From the NCBI GenBank assembly GCA_032388755.1, contig CP135593.1:496001-560000 (forward strand): a stretch of 64,000 nucleotides of DNA. The letters run 5' to 3'. This document shows positions 16,951 through 26,630 of the stretch, piece after piece. The DNA is from Neisseria sp. DTU_2020_1000833_1_SI_GRL_NUU_006 (lineage in GTDB: Bacteria; Pseudomonadota; Gammaproteobacteria; Burkholderiales; Neisseriaceae). Under the pieces are notes generated by a model. The model had not been told where the DNA came from. It saw only the letters and a program-made list of their open reading frames with translations, and ran no database searches. Both the position numbers and the translations under genes were made by a program. Every line of letters begins with the position of its first letter. The first letter of the stretch is position 1.

Positions 16951-18339
16951 TCAGCGCGGATGAACCATATCGGCGGGGACAACCAGTTCGTCAAACTCTT
17001 CGCCTGTCAGCAAGCCCAACTCAACGGCGGTTTCGCGCAGCGATTTGTCGTTTTTATAGGCGGTTTTGGCGACTTTGGCGGCGTTTTCGTAGCCGATTTT
17101 GCGGTTCAATGCGGTAACGAGCATCAGGGAATGGTGCAGGAAATAGTCGATTTTTTCCGGTACGGGTTCGATGCCGGCGGCGCAGTTTTCGTTGAAGCTG
17201 TTGCATGCGTCGCCCAATAGGCGGATGGATTGCAAAAGGTTGTAGGCGATAACGGGCATATAGACGTTCAGCTCGAAATTACCCGACGCGCCCGCCATGC
17301 CGATGGTAACGTCGTTGCCGAACACTTGGCAGCACACCATGGTTATCGCCTCGCATTGGGTTGGGTTGACTTTGCCCGGCATGATGGACGAACCCGGTTC
17401 GTTTTCGGGGATTTTGATTTCGCCCAAACCGCAGCGCGGGCCGCTTGCCAGCCAGCGGATGTCGTTGGCAATTTTGTTCAGGCTTGTCGCCAGCGTTTTC
17501 AGTGCGCCCGAAGCGGCAACGGCTGCATCGCGTCCGCCCAAGGCTTCAAATTTGTTCGGCGCGCTGACAAACGGCAGGCCGGACAGTTCGGCGAGTTTGG
17601 CGGCGGCTTTTTCGGCGTATTCGGGATGGCTGTTCAAACCCGTGCCGACTGCCGTGCCACCCAAAGCGAGTTCGTACAAACCTTTGAGCGCGTCGTTCAG
17701 ACGACCTAAGCCGTGGTCGAGTTGGGAAACGTAGCCGGAAAATTCTTGTCCCAAAGTCAGCGGCGTCGCGTCCTGCAAGTGGGTGCGGCCGATTTTGACG
17801 ATGGGGGCGAATTCTTTGGCTTTTTTGTCCAAGGTGTCGCGCAGGGCTTTTACCGCCGGAATAAGGTGGCGGTTGATTTCAATCGCGGCGGCGACGTGGA
17901 TGGCGGTCGGGAACGCGTCGTTGGTCGATTGCGCGTGGTTCACATGGTCGTTGGGATGGACGGGCTGGTACGCCGCCAAACCCGTACCGGCGATTTCGTT
18001 GGCGCGGTTTGCCAGCACTTCGTTCATGTTCATATTGGACTGCGTGCCGGAGCCGGTCTGCCATACTACTAAAGGAAACTGCCCGTCGAGCTTGCCGTTC
18101 AACACGTCGTCCGCCGCCTGCGTAATCAAATCCGCCTGCTCAGGCTTAATCCTGCCGAGGGAAACATTGGTGGCGGCTGCGGCTTTTTTCACCAGCGCCA
18201 AAGCATAAATCAGCGGCTGCGGCAGGGTTTCGCCGCCGATTTTGAAATTGTTGCGGCTGCGCTGGGTCTGCGCGCCCCAATAGGCTTCGGACGGGACTTC
18301 GACATTGCCCATGGTGTCGTGTTCGGTACGGGTGCTCAT
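16951..18339 (-). CDS. fumC: Class II fumarate hydratase
   Basis: FumC interconverts fumarate and malate in the TCA cycle without an iron-sulfur cluster. The start at 18339 (MSTRTEHDTMGNVEVP) gives 462 residues, the usual length, and is preceded by AGGAGA; a longer frame upstream has no conserved residues. Family signatures are present: TGSGTQSNMNMNEV, GRTHLQDATPLTLGQEF and the lyase loop SSIMPGKVNPTQ, which contains the catalytic Ser. Confidence 0.98.
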   Translation of the reverse strand: MSTRTEHDTMGNVEVPSEAYWGAQTQRSRNNFKIGGETLPQPLIYALALVKKAAAATNVSLGRIKPEQADLITQAADDVLNGKLDGQFPLVVWQTGSGTQSNMNMNEVLANRANEIAGTGLAAYQPVHPNDHVNHAQSTNDAFPTAIHVAAAIEINRHLIPAVKALRDTLDKKAKEFAPIVKIGRTHLQDATPLTLGQEFSGYVSQLDHGLGRLNDALKGLYELALGGTAVGTGLNSHPEYAEKAAAKLAELSGLPFVSAPNKFEALGGRDAAVAASGALKTLATSLNKIANDIRWLASGPRCGLGEIKIPENEPGSSIMPGKVNPTQCEAITMVCCQVFGNDVTIGMAGASGNFELNVYMPVIAYNLLQSIRLLGDACNSFNENCAAGIEPVPEKIDYFLHHSLMLVTALNRKIGYENAAKVAKTAYKNDKSLRETAVELGLLTGEEFDELVVPADMVHPR

Positions 18340-18489
18340 GCGTTTCTCCTGAATTAAATGATAATGCAAATAATTTGCAAGCGTATTATAGCGGGCAGGA
18401 GGTCGTCTGAAAAGCGGGGGAAGGGGGTTTGGTAAATAGGGTGAGGCAGTATATTGAACAATAGGGCAGGGTGCGGATTGCGGTATCAA

Positions 18490-18534
18490 AAAAGGTCGTT
18501 TGAAAAGCGGAAAATGGCTTTTCAGACGACCTTT
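18490..18534. terminator. DUS-pair terminator after yicC
   Basis: AAAGGTCGTTTGAAAAGC (one base from the DUS) faces GCTTTTCAGACGACCTTT just after the yicC stop. Confidence 0.75.
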
Positions 18535-18551
18535 GCTTTATTTTTGAAGGC

Positions 18552-19433
18552 TTATTCGATGTTTTGAACCTGCTCGCGCATTTGCTCGATTAAGACTTTC
18601 AGTTCGACTGAAGCCTGCGTGCATTCCGCCGCGATTGCTTTGCTGCCCAGCGTGTTTGCCTCGCGGTTCAATTCCTGCATCAGGAAGTCCAAGCGTTTGC
18701 CCGCGCTGCCTTTGTTTTCTGTCACAATACGGCGGACTTCGGCGATGTGCGTGCGCAGGCGGCTGAATTCTTCGTCAACGTCCGATTTTTGGATAAACAG
18801 CGCAAATTCCTGTTGCAAACGGTCATTGTCGATATTGCCGACTGCTTCCGCCAAACGCGCGTTCACCTTGTCCATATGCGCCTGAAGCAGGCTGGGGAAC
18901 AGTTCGCTCAAGGCATCCACGATTTCTTCCATGCTGGACAAACGTTGCAACAGATGTTCGCCGAGTTTTTTGCCTTCGCGTTTGCGGGCGGCGGCAAACT
19001 CTTTCAACGCTTCGTCCAACAGCTCTTGCACGGTTTTCGCCAAAGCTTCGGGGTCTTCGCTTTGACCTGCCAATACACCCGGAAAGCGCAACACTTCAGC
19101 GACTGTCAGCTTGCCGAAACCGTGTTCCTTGCGCCAAGTTTTGTTCAAATCGGACAACTGTTTCACCAATTCTTCATTGGTTTCCAAACTCTGCCCGCCG
19201 ACTGCCGCGTCCTGCAACTGAATACGGCATTCCAGTTTGCCGCGTGCGGCCGAAGCCGCAATTTTCTCGCGCAACGCGCCTTCCAGATAACGCAATTCTT
19301 CAGGCATACGGAATTGGACATCCAGATAACGGTGGTTCACCGCGCGGATTTCCAAGTTCACGCGCTTGCCGCCGCATTCGCCTGCGGCATTGGCAAAGCC
19401 GGTCATACTGTGGATATGGATGGATTGAGTCAT
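18552..19433 (-). CDS. yicC: YicC-family endoribonuclease
   Basis: The start at 19433 gives 293 residues beginning MTQSIHIHSMTGFANA, where SMTGF is the family hallmark. An N-terminal domain (NLEIRAVNHRYLDVQFRMP) and a helical C-terminal DUF1732 domain (RLRTHIAEVRRIV, GKRLDFLMQELNREANT) are present. YicC in other bacteria is an RNA endonuclease that degrades small RNAs. It is divergent from rph, separated by an inverted DUS pair. Confidence 0.93.
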   Translation of the reverse strand: MTQSIHIHSMTGFANAAGECGGKRVNLEIRAVNHRYLDVQFRMPEELRYLEGALREKIAASAARGKLECRIQLQDAAVGGQSLETNEELVKQLSDLNKTWRKEHGFGKLTVAEVLRFPGVLAGQSEDPEALAKTVQELLDEALKEFAAARKREGKKLGEHLLQRLSSMEEIVDALSELFPSLLQAHMDKVNARLAEAVGNIDNDRLQQEFALFIQKSDVDEEFSRLRTHIAEVRRIVTENKGSAGKRLDFLMQELNREANTLGSKAIAAECTQASVELKVLIEQMREQVQNIE

Positions 19434-19492
19434 GGTTTTACTCCGTTTCAATATACGAGTGAAAGTGGCGGGACTATAACACAATATAGGAT

Positions 19493-19525
19493 AAGGTCGT
19501 CTGAAAACGATTTCAGACGACCTTA
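19493..19525. repeat. Inverted DUS pair between yicC and rph
   Basis: AAGGTCGTCTGAAA and TTTCAGACGACCTT are separated by only a few bases. The pair lies between divergent genes, so it may be an uptake or recombination signal rather than a terminator. Confidence 0.7.
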
Positions 19526-19594
19526 AACAGCCATCCAGCCGAATCCCGTATAATACCGACCACAAATTTTCACCGCTTCCCCAAAGGACAAATC

Positions 19595-20326
19595 ATGAGC
19601 AGTTACACCCGCACTTCACGCGCTGCCGACAGCCTGCGCGACATCAAAATCACCCCGCACTTCCTGCCGCACGCCGACGGTTCGTGCCTTATCGAATGCG
19701 GCAACACCAAAGTTATCTGCACCGCTTCCATCGACGAAAATGTTCCGCCGTTCCTTCGCGGCAAGGGGCAGGGCTGGGTTACTGCCGAATACGGGATGCT
19801 GCCCGCGTCCACCGCCTCGCGTATGCGCCGTGAAGCCACGGCAGGCAAGCAGTCGGGTCGCACTCAGGAAATCCAGCGTCTGATCGGGCGTTCGCTGCGC
19901 GCCGTCGTAGATATGGAAAAACTGGGCGAACGCCAAATCCTAATTGACTGCGACGTGATTCAGGCTGATGGCGGAACGCGCACCGCGTCTATTACCGGCG
20001 CATTCGTCGCACTGCAAATTGCGGTCAACAAGCTGCTTTCAGACGACCTCATCAGCGAAAATCCCATCCGCGAAGCCGTTGCCGCCGTCTCCGCAGGCGT
20101 CGTGAACGGTGTACCGCTTTTGGATTTGGATTACCCCGAAGATTCCGGCTGCGACAGCGACGTCAACATCGTTATGACCGTTTCGGGCAAAATCATCGAA
20201 ATCCAAGGCACGGCGGAAGGCGCGCCGTTCAGTTTGGACGAATTGGGCAAACTGATTGCGCTGGCACAAAAAGGCATCGGCCAACTGGTGTTGCACCAGC
20301 AGACGGCTTTATCTGCAACGGTCTGA
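19595..20326 (+). CDS. rph: Ribonuclease PH
   Basis: RNase PH trims tRNA 3' ends by phosphorolysis. The 243 residues match the family. Conserved blocks include GSCLIECGNTKVICTAS, GWVTAEYGMLPAST, RTQEIQRLIGRSLRAVVD and IDCDVIQADGGTRTASITGA. No frameshift like that of E. coli K-12 rph is seen. A DUS lies within the gene near 20038. Confidence 0.98.
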   Translation: MSSYTRTSRAADSLRDIKITPHFLPHADGSCLIECGNTKVICTASIDENVPPFLRGKGQGWVTAEYGMLPASTASRMRREATAGKQSGRTQEIQRLIGRSLRAVVDMEKLGERQILIDCDVIQADGGTRTASITGAFVALQIAVNKLLSDDLISENPIREAVAAVSAGVVNGVPLLDLDYPEDSGCDSDVNIVMTVSGKIIEIQGTAEGAPFSLDELGKLIALAQKGIGQLVLHQQTALSATV

Positions 20327-20703
20327 GTACAAGATGTTGTTTGAAATCCAATGATAGATTGTGGATTGTAGGGCTTTAGGTAATTTGGTCGGACCCCTTG
20401 TACACGAAAATCGACTCCGAATCAGCGTTTTCTCGGCGTATCGCATGACACGCGTCAAGCCGGGCATACGCTGGAAGTCAGGTTTTTACGGACTCTGACT
20501 TAATAGAAGGCTGTCTGAAAAACTGTTTTTCATCATACGGTTTTTTGTGCAATCCGAAATAAAAAAGCCTTTTCATGACAATAATCAACCGATGTCTGAG
20601 AAAGAGTCGCCGGTTCTTGAATTTCATGTAAAAAATAGTAATAATAAGCCCTTTTCCAGCAAACCCTGCTGCCCTACCAACTCCCCTCAAGAAAGCACGA
20701 AAC
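20327..20703 (+). promoter_or_regulatory. Intergenic region with candidate lysC promoter
   Basis: No gene is supported here. A possible promoter is TTGAAT at 20617-20622 and TAATAA at 20639-20644, with 16 bases between, about 60 bases before lysC. A degenerate DUS (AGGCTGTCTGAA) stands near 20507. I see no lysine riboswitch fold. Confidence 0.35.
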
Positions 20704-21921
20704 ATGGCGTTAATCGTACATAAATACGGCGGCACATCAGTAGGCTCGCCCGAACGCATTAAAAACGTAGCCAAACGTGTCGCCAAAGCCCGCGCCGAAG
20801 GACACGACATCGTTGTCGTCGTATCCGCCATGAGCGGCGAAACCAACCGCCTGGTTGCGCTGGCGCACGAAATGCAGGAGCATCCCGATCCGCGAGAGCT
20901 GGACGTAGTTTTGTCCACCGGCGAGCAAGTGACCATCGGCCTTTTGGCGATGGCATTGAAAGACATCGGCGTGGATGCCAAAAGCTATACCGGCTGGCAG
21001 GCCGCCCTCAAAACCGATACCGCCCACACCAAAGCCCGCATCGAAAGCATTGATGACCAAAGAATGCGTGCCGACCTCGACGCAGGCAAAGTCGTCATCG
21101 TTGCCGGTTTCCAAGGCATCAGCAGCGAAGGCAATATTTCCACGCTCGGACGCGGCGGTTCAGACACCTCCGCCGTTGCGCTCGCCGCAGCCCTCAAAGC
21201 GGACGAATGCCAAATCTATACCGATGTAGACGGCGTTTACACCACCGACCCCCGCGTCGTGCCTGAAGCGCGCCGCATGGATACGGTTACATTTGAAGAA
21301 ATGATCGAACTGGCAAGCCTCGGTTCGAAAGTTTTGCAAATCCGTTCAGTAGAATTCGCCGGAAAATACAAAGTGCGCCTGCGCGTACTGAGCAGCCTGC
21401 AAGACGGCGGCAACGGCACTTTAATTACCTTTGAAGAGGACGAAAACATGGAAAGAGCTGCCGTAACCGGTATCGCATTCGATAAAAACCAAGCCCGCAT
21501 CAACGTGCGCGGCGTGCCCGACAAACCCGGCGTCGCCTATCAGATTTTAGGCGCGGTTGCCGATGCCAACATCGAAGTGGACATGATCATCCAAAATGTC
21601 GGCAGCGAAGGCACCACTGATTTCTCCTTCACCGTACCGCGCGGCGAGTACAAACAAACCATTGAAATCCTGACCAAACTGCAAGACAGCATCGGCGCAG
21701 CCGCCATCGACGGCGACGACACCGTGTGCAAAGTCTCCGCAGTCGGCTTGGGCATGCGTTCGCACGTCGGCGTCGCCGCCAAAATCTTCCGCACCCTTGC
21801 CGAAGAAGGCATCAATATCCAAATGATTTCCACCTCGGAAATCAAAGTTTCCGTCTTGATTGACGAGAAATACATGGAACTCGCCACCCGCGTCCTGCAT
21901 AAAGCATTTGATTTGGGTTAA
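20704..21921 (+). CDS. lysC: Aspartate kinase
   Basis: LysC phosphorylates aspartate in the first step of lysine, threonine, methionine and diaminopimelate synthesis. The 405 residues show the kinase N-terminus KYGGTSVGSPERI and the substrate loop GRGGSDTSAVALAAAL, then two C-terminal ACT domains (about 260-405) that sense feedback lysine or threonine. It is a monofunctional class enzyme. An inverted DUS terminator follows. Confidence 0.97.
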   Translation: MALIVHKYGGTSVGSPERIKNVAKRVAKARAEGHDIVVVVSAMSGETNRLVALAHEMQEHPDPRELDVVLSTGEQVTIGLLAMALKDIGVDAKSYTGWQAALKTDTAHTKARIESIDDQRMRADLDAGKVVIVAGFQGISSEGNISTLGRGGSDTSAVALAAALKADECQIYTDVDGVYTTDPRVVPEARRMDTVTFEEMIELASLGSKVLQIRSVEFAGKYKVRLRVLSSLQDGGNGTLITFEEDENMERAAVTGIAFDKNQARINVRGVPDKPGVAYQILGAVADANIEVDMIIQNVGSEGTTDFSFTVPRGEYKQTIEILTKLQDSIGAAAIDGDDTVCKVSAVGLGMRSHVGVAAKIFRTLAEEGINIQMISTSEIKVSVLIDEKYMELATRVLHKAFDLG

Positions 21922-21936
21922 TCGGGTTATATGCTT

Positions 21937-21976
21937 GAAAGGTCGTCTGAAATTTTATTTTCAGACGACCTTTTAT
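21937..21976. terminator. DUS-pair terminator after lysC
   Basis: GAAAGGTCGTCTGAAA pairs with TTTCAGACGACCTTTT, followed by ATTTTATT. It lies 15 bases after the lysC stop. Confidence 0.85.
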
Positions 21977-22050
21977 TTTATTGTGGTAAAGTAGCCCAGT
22001 TTTTTGAATCAGGCATTTTTGAGTGAAAAGATTACAGGGGAGGGTGGTGG

Positions 22051-22157
22051 TATAGCGGATTAAAATTGTAATGATACAGCGTTGCCAACGCCCTTATATA
22101 CTATCCGTAAACGGCACCCGTTGCCGCTTTGTCTCATTTTTATTTTAATCCGCTATA
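22051..22157. repeat. Divergent Correia-like (CREE) element
   Basis: The 107-bp element is bounded by TATAGCGGATTAAAAT and its inverse ATTTTAATCCGCTATA, close to the Correia ends TATAGTGGATTAA. Its interior (CAGCGTTGCC, TATACTATCCGTA, TTTGTC) matches the short Correia form at 43974-44080 only in patches. It is the same length as that form, so it looks like an old or variant member. The stretch on both sides up to pqiA holds no gene. Confidence 0.7.
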
Positions 22158-22348
22158 ACAATGTAGATATTTACTGTTTTGATTTACTCCGGCTTGTCAG
22201 ATATAGGCAGTAACAGCAATGTATTCAGACGACTTTTTGATGCCTTGATATTTTGATGTCTTGATATTTAGTGAGGTTAGGCTATCTTTCTGTTTTCCCT
22301 TATAATGCCGAGTCTTTCTATACACTTTTCCGTCCTCCCCCTTTTCCC

Positions 22349-23659
22349 ATGAAACCGATTTCTAGCTATACGCGCTGGTGGCGTTATAAATCCTACCTGC
22401 CCGACGCATCGCTGCCGGCGCATACGGTGGATTGCCCGGACTGCGGCAACCGCATGGATATTCCGCGCCTGCGGCAGGGACAGGAAGCGCATTGTCCGGT
22501 GTGCAATCATGAAGTAGTCGAGGTAGAAAACAATCCTTATGTTGCGCCGCTGGCTTACGCGGCGACTTCGCTGATTCTGATGGCGTTTGCGTACAGCATG
22601 GTTTATATCCGAGTGGAACTCTTAGGCGTAACATCCGTCTTGTCGCTGCCGGAAATGATGCTGCTCCTGATTTATCAGGATTACGGCTTTCTGGCGGAAG
22701 TGATGTTCGTCCTCACTTTCGGCGCACCGGTATTGTTTTTGCTGCTCTGCCTGTACGTTTATACCGCGCTGGTGCGCGAGCGGGCATATCCTGCGCTGCG
22801 GTTTGCGACGCGGGTTTTGGTCAGGCTGCGTCATGCGATTATGGTGGATGTGTTTTTTATTTCCACTTTGGTGGCGTATATCAAGCTCTCTTCTGTGGCG
22901 GCAGTGGAATTCGGCTCGGCGTTTTATTTGATGTTTGCGCTGTCGGTCATGCTGATTCGGACTTCGGTCTCGATTCCGCAGCATTGGGTTTATTATAAAA
23001 TCCACAAACTGACGGGCGGGGATGCGGTGCAAACGGCATCCGACGACAAAACCTGTTGCAGCCGCTGCCTGTATTTCCGCGATAAAGACGAGCAGCCTTG
23101 CGAGGTCTGCGGTGCGGATTTGTACCGCCGCCGCCCGAAAAGCCTGAGCATTTCGCTGGCGTTTTTGATTGCGGCGTTTATCCTGTATTTCCCCGCAAAT
23201 ATTCTGCCGATTATGATTTCGTCGAACCCTACCGCACTGGAAGTCAATACGATTTTCAACGGCATTGTGTATATGTGGAACGACGGCGACAGGCTGATTG
23301 CGGTGATTATTTTCAGCGCGAGTATTTTGGTGCCGGTATTGAAGATTATCGCGATGGCGGTTTTGATTGCGTCCGCTTATTTCAAACCGCCGATGAGCGC
23401 GTCGAAAATGTCGGTGCTTTACCGGATTACCGAATCCATCGGCCGCTGGTCGATGATCGATATTTTTGTGATTATTATTTTGATGAGTTCTTTCCACACC
23501 AACATGGCGCGCGTCGTCCCCGGCGGGGCGGCGGTGTATTTCTGCCTGGTAGTGGTATTGACCATGCTGTCTGCCTATTATTTCGACCCCCGCCTGATTT
23601 GGGACAGGCGGCAGCAGCTTTCAGACGACCCCGATTCCGACGATAACCAGAAACAATGA
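22349..23659 (+). CDS. pqiA: PqiA-family inner membrane protein
   Basis: The start at ATG 22349 gives 436 residues. Two zinc-ribbon-like Cys clusters (CPDCGNRMDI...CPVC and CCSRC...CEVCGADLYRR) each precede a block of four membrane segments, the hallmark of PqiA/LetA. These proteins partner MCE proteins in moving lipids between the inner and outer membranes. The stop overlaps the next start by four bases, so it is translationally linked to pqiB. Confidence 0.93.
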   Translation: MKPISSYTRWWRYKSYLPDASLPAHTVDCPDCGNRMDIPRLRQGQEAHCPVCNHEVVEVENNPYVAPLAYAATSLILMAFAYSMVYIRVELLGVTSVLSLPEMMLLLIYQDYGFLAEVMFVLTFGAPVLFLLLCLYVYTALVRERAYPALRFATRVLVRLRHAIMVDVFFISTLVAYIKLSSVAAVEFGSAFYLMFALSVMLIRTSVSIPQHWVYYKIHKLTGGDAVQTASDDKTCCSRCLYFRDKDEQPCEVCGADLYRRRPKSLSISLAFLIAAFILYFPANILPIMISSNPTALEVNTIFNGIVYMWNDGDRLIAVIIFSASILVPVLKIIAMAVLIASAYFKPPMSASKMSVLYRITESIGRWSMIDIFVIIILMSSFHTNMARVVPGGAAVYFCLVVVLTMLSAYYFDPRLIWDRRQQLSDDPDSDDNQKQ

Positions 23660-25317
23660 AAAAACACGATTCTTCTCAAACGCATCGCGCACCCGCGCGC
23701 GTCAAAAAAACCAATGTCTTCACGTCTATCGTGTGGCTGATTCCGCTGATTGCGCTGATTGCGGGCGGCTGGCTGCTGGTAAAGGACATCCGCAACCGAG
23801 GTCCGGTCGTCACGCTTTTGATGGACAGCGCGGAAGGCATTGAAGTCAACAATACGGTGATTAAAGTGTTGAACGTCGATGTCGGACACGTTACCCGCAT
23901 CAAGCTGCGCGACGACCAAAAAGGCGTGGAAGTTACCGCCCAGTTTAATGCGGACGCAACCGATCTGATACGCAGCGATACCCAGTTTTGGGTGGTCAGG
24001 CCGCGTATCGATCAGAGCGGTGTAACCGGTTTAGGTACGCTTCTTTCAGGTTCTTATATCGCGTTTACGCCCGGCAAAAGTGAAGAGACAAAGGACGTAT
24101 TTGAAGTGCAGGACATCCCGCCGATTGCCGCCATCGGACAAAGCGGCCTGCGTCTGAAGCTGGTCGGTCAAAACGATAAAATCCTCAACGTCAGCAGCCC
24201 GGTGCTTTATGAAAACTTTATGGTCGGACAGGTAGAAAGCGCGCATTTCGAGCCTGCCGACCAAACCGTGCATTACACCATCTTCATCCAAAGCCCGAAC
24301 GACAAATTGATTAATTCGGAAAGCCGCTTTTGGCTGGAGAGCGGCATCAATATCGAAACCACGGGCAGCGGTGTGAAACTCAATTCCGCTCCTTTGCCCG
24401 CGTTGCTTTCCGGCGCAATTTCGTTTGATTCGCCGAAAACCAAAAACAGCAAAAATGTGAAAAGCGAAGACAGTTTCACGCTTTACGACAGCCGCAGCGA
24501 AGTGGCAAACCTGCCCGACGACCGTTCGTTGTATTACACCTCGTTTTTCAAACAGTCCGTACGCGGGCTGACCGCCGGTTCGCCTGTCGAATATAAAGGA
24601 CTGAATGTGGGCGTGGTTTCCGACGTTCCCTATTTTGACCGAAACGACAGCCTGCATCTGTTTGAAAACGGCTGGATTCCCGTGCGCATCCGCATCGAGC
24701 CGTCGCGCATGGAAATCAATGCCGAAGAACAAAGCAAAGAGCATTGGAAACAACAATTCCAAGCAGCTTTGGGCAAAGGTCTGACCGCCACCATTTCCAG
24801 CAACAACTTGATTACCGGCAGCAAAATGGTCGAACTGACCGACCAACCCTCGTCTTCGCCCAAGCTGAGACCGCACACCGTTTACGCAGGCGATACCGTC
24901 ATTGCCACTCAAGGCGGCGGTTTGGACGATTTGCAGGCGAAAGTGGCGGATTTGCTGGAGAAATTCAACAACCTGCCGTTGGATAAAACCGTTGCCGGGT
25001 TGAACGGCTCGCTTGCCGAACTCAAATCCACCCTCAAATCCGCCAATGCCGCCCTAAGCTCCATTGACAAACTGGTCGGCAAACCGCAAACGCAAAACAT
25101 TCCGGACGAGCTGAACCAAACCCTGAAAGAATTGCGTCAAACCCTGCAAGGCGTATCGCCGCAATCGCCCATCTACGGCGACGTGCAAAATACCCTGCAA
25201 AGTTTGGACAAAACCCTCAGAGACGTACAGCCCGTCATTAATACCTTGAAAGAAAAACCCAACGCGCTGATTTTCAACAGCAGCAGCAAAGACCCCATCC
25301 CGAAAGGAAGCCGATAA
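23656..25317 (+). CDS. pqiB: PqiB-family MCE lipid-transport protein
   Basis: After a cytoplasmic N-terminus, one membrane anchor (VFTSIVWLIPLIALIAGGWL) holds a periplasmic chain of three MCE domains (from about 45, 160 and 285; the last contains VRGLTAGSPVEYKGLNVG). A long helical, coiled-coil C-terminus (about 420-540) is rich in LNGSLAELKSTLKSANAAL. PqiB builds a periplasmic tunnel for lipids between the membranes. The 553 residues are usual. It overlaps both neighbours. Confidence 0.95.
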   Translation: MKKHDSSQTHRAPARVKKTNVFTSIVWLIPLIALIAGGWLLVKDIRNRGPVVTLLMDSAEGIEVNNTVIKVLNVDVGHVTRIKLRDDQKGVEVTAQFNADATDLIRSDTQFWVVRPRIDQSGVTGLGTLLSGSYIAFTPGKSEETKDVFEVQDIPPIAAIGQSGLRLKLVGQNDKILNVSSPVLYENFMVGQVESAHFEPADQTVHYTIFIQSPNDKLINSESRFWLESGINIETTGSGVKLNSAPLPALLSGAISFDSPKTKNSKNVKSEDSFTLYDSRSEVANLPDDRSLYYTSFFKQSVRGLTAGSPVEYKGLNVGVVSDVPYFDRNDSLHLFENGWIPVRIRIEPSRMEINAEEQSKEHWKQQFQAALGKGLTATISSNNLITGSKMVELTDQPSSSPKLRPHTVYAGDTVIATQGGGLDDLQAKVADLLEKFNNLPLDKTVAGLNGSLAELKSTLKSANAALSSIDKLVGKPQTQNIPDELNQTLKELRQTLQGVSPQSPIYGDVQNTLQSLDKTLRDVQPVINTLKEKPNALIFNSSSKDPIPKGSR

Positions 25318-25835
25318 TGCGCCTCTTCCCGATTGCCGCCGCCCTGACGCTTGCCGCCTGCGGCACCGCGCAAAGCCCGCAATATTTCGTCCTGCCCGAC
25401 AGCCAATACATCCGGCCGGCGGCTCAAGGCAGTGAAATAGCGGTCAAAGTCAACCTTGCCGAACCGCTTGCCAACGGCGGCCTCGTTTACCAAACCGACG
25501 CGTATCATGTGAATCTGGCGAAGAACCACCTTTGGGCGGCGCCGCTCGACGGTGCGCTGGCGGCAAACCTCAGCAACAAACTCAACCGCCTCAACCCGCG
25601 CCATACTTTCGTTCCCGCCTCGCGCAGCCAAAGCGGGCAAACCCTGAAAATCTATGTTGAAGCCTTCCAAGGCAGCTATCAGGGGCAGACTACCGTCAGC
25701 GGCTACGCCCTGTGGCCGGACGGGCGCAACAAACCGTTTGACGTTACCACCCCGCAACAAGGCGACGGCTATACCGCCATGCTGGAATCTTTGGAAAACG
25801 GTTTGAACGAAGCAGCAAAAAGCATCGCCTATTGA
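25317..25835 (+). CDS. pqiC: PqiC-family outer-membrane lipoprotein
   Basis: The 172 residues begin with a lipoprotein signal (LFPIAAALTLAACG, acylated Cys 15) followed by the family pattern YFVLPDSQYIRP. This ABC-transport auxiliary lipoprotein family anchors the PqiB tunnel to the outer membrane. The stop of pqiB and this start share a base. A DUS at the end leads to the transferase gene. Confidence 0.9.
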   Translation: MRLFPIAAALTLAACGTAQSPQYFVLPDSQYIRPAAQGSEIAVKVNLAEPLANGGLVYQTDAYHVNLAKNHLWAAPLDGALAANLSNKLNRLNPRHTFVPASRSQSGQTLKIYVEAFQGSYQGQTTVSGYALWPDGRNKPFDVTTPQQGDGYTAMLESLENGLNEAAKSIAY

Positions 25836-25898
25836 TGAGGTCGTCTGAAAACCCGCTGTGGTTTTGCCAAAACCATTCATCGTGTAAAAGGAAGAAAC

Positions 25899-26540
25899 AT
25901 GCACAACATCACGCTCTACACCCATCCCTTTTCACGCGGCAGATACGTCGTATGGATGCTCAAAGAATGCGGCGCGGAATACACCGTCGTACCCGTCCAG
26001 TTCGGCACACAAATGAAATCCGCCGAATATCTCGCCATCAATCCACAAGGGCAAGTCCCTGCGCTCAAATTTGGTGATGCTGTACTGACCGAATCGACCG
26101 CCATCATTACCTTTTTGGCGGAACAGTTCCCCGACAAACACCTCATCCCTGCCGCAGGTACATTGGAACGCGGCGAATACTACCGCTGGATGTGTATATT
26201 GATGCACCTCGAATACGCAGCCTTCAACAAACTGCACAACCTGCCCGTCGATACGCCCGAATGCCGCCTCCAAATCGGTTACGGCGATTTCGATACCGCA
26301 TGGAACACCTTGCGCGAACACTTGAAAAACCGCGACTACATCGTCGGCAACAGCTTTACCGCGATGGATTTGTACTGCTCCGCGCTGATTCTGCACTTAA
26401 CGCAAAATTGGAAAGTGTTGCCCGCCGATGAATCCGACGTATTGCAACGCTACGCCGCCAAACATCTCGCCCGCCCTGCCTTTGCCGAAACCACAGCATG
26501 GATGCTGGAAACCGCCGCCCAAATGCCGCCTGCAGAGTAA
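25899..26540 (+). CDS. Glutathione S-transferase family protein
   Basis: The 213 residues have a thioredoxin-like N-terminal domain (NITLYTHPFSRGRYVVWML, NPQGQVPALKFGDAVLTES with the cis-Pro and the glutathione Ser) and an all-helical C-terminal domain (about 85-205). The substrate is unknown. A ribosome site AGGAAG precedes the start. It lies directly after pqiC and may be on the same transcript. Confidence 0.92.
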   Translation: MHNITLYTHPFSRGRYVVWMLKECGAEYTVVPVQFGTQMKSAEYLAINPQGQVPALKFGDAVLTESTAIITFLAEQFPDKHLIPAAGTLERGEYYRWMCILMHLEYAAFNKLHNLPVDTPECRLQIGYGDFDTAWNTLREHLKNRDYIVGNSFTAMDLYCSALILHLTQNWKVLPADESDVLQRYAAKHLARPAFAETTAWMLETAAQMPPAE

Positions 26541-26558
26541 ATCAAGGCTATTAAAATA

Positions 26559-26607
26559 AAAAGGTCGTCTGAAAACCCTTTTCAATCGGGTTTTCAGACG
26601 ACCTTTG
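26559..26607. terminator. Bidirectional DUS-pair terminator
   Basis: AAGGTCGTCTGAAAACCC pairs with GGGTTTTCAGACGACCTT between two convergent genes and is flanked by A and T runs. Confidence 0.85.
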
Positions 26608-26630
26608 TTGTCATATTCGATGATGTTTTC

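Noticed and set aside
20340..20700. Lysine riboswitch upstream of lysC
   Set aside because: The leader lacks the conserved L-box core and the length needed; only a simple promoter candidate is visible.
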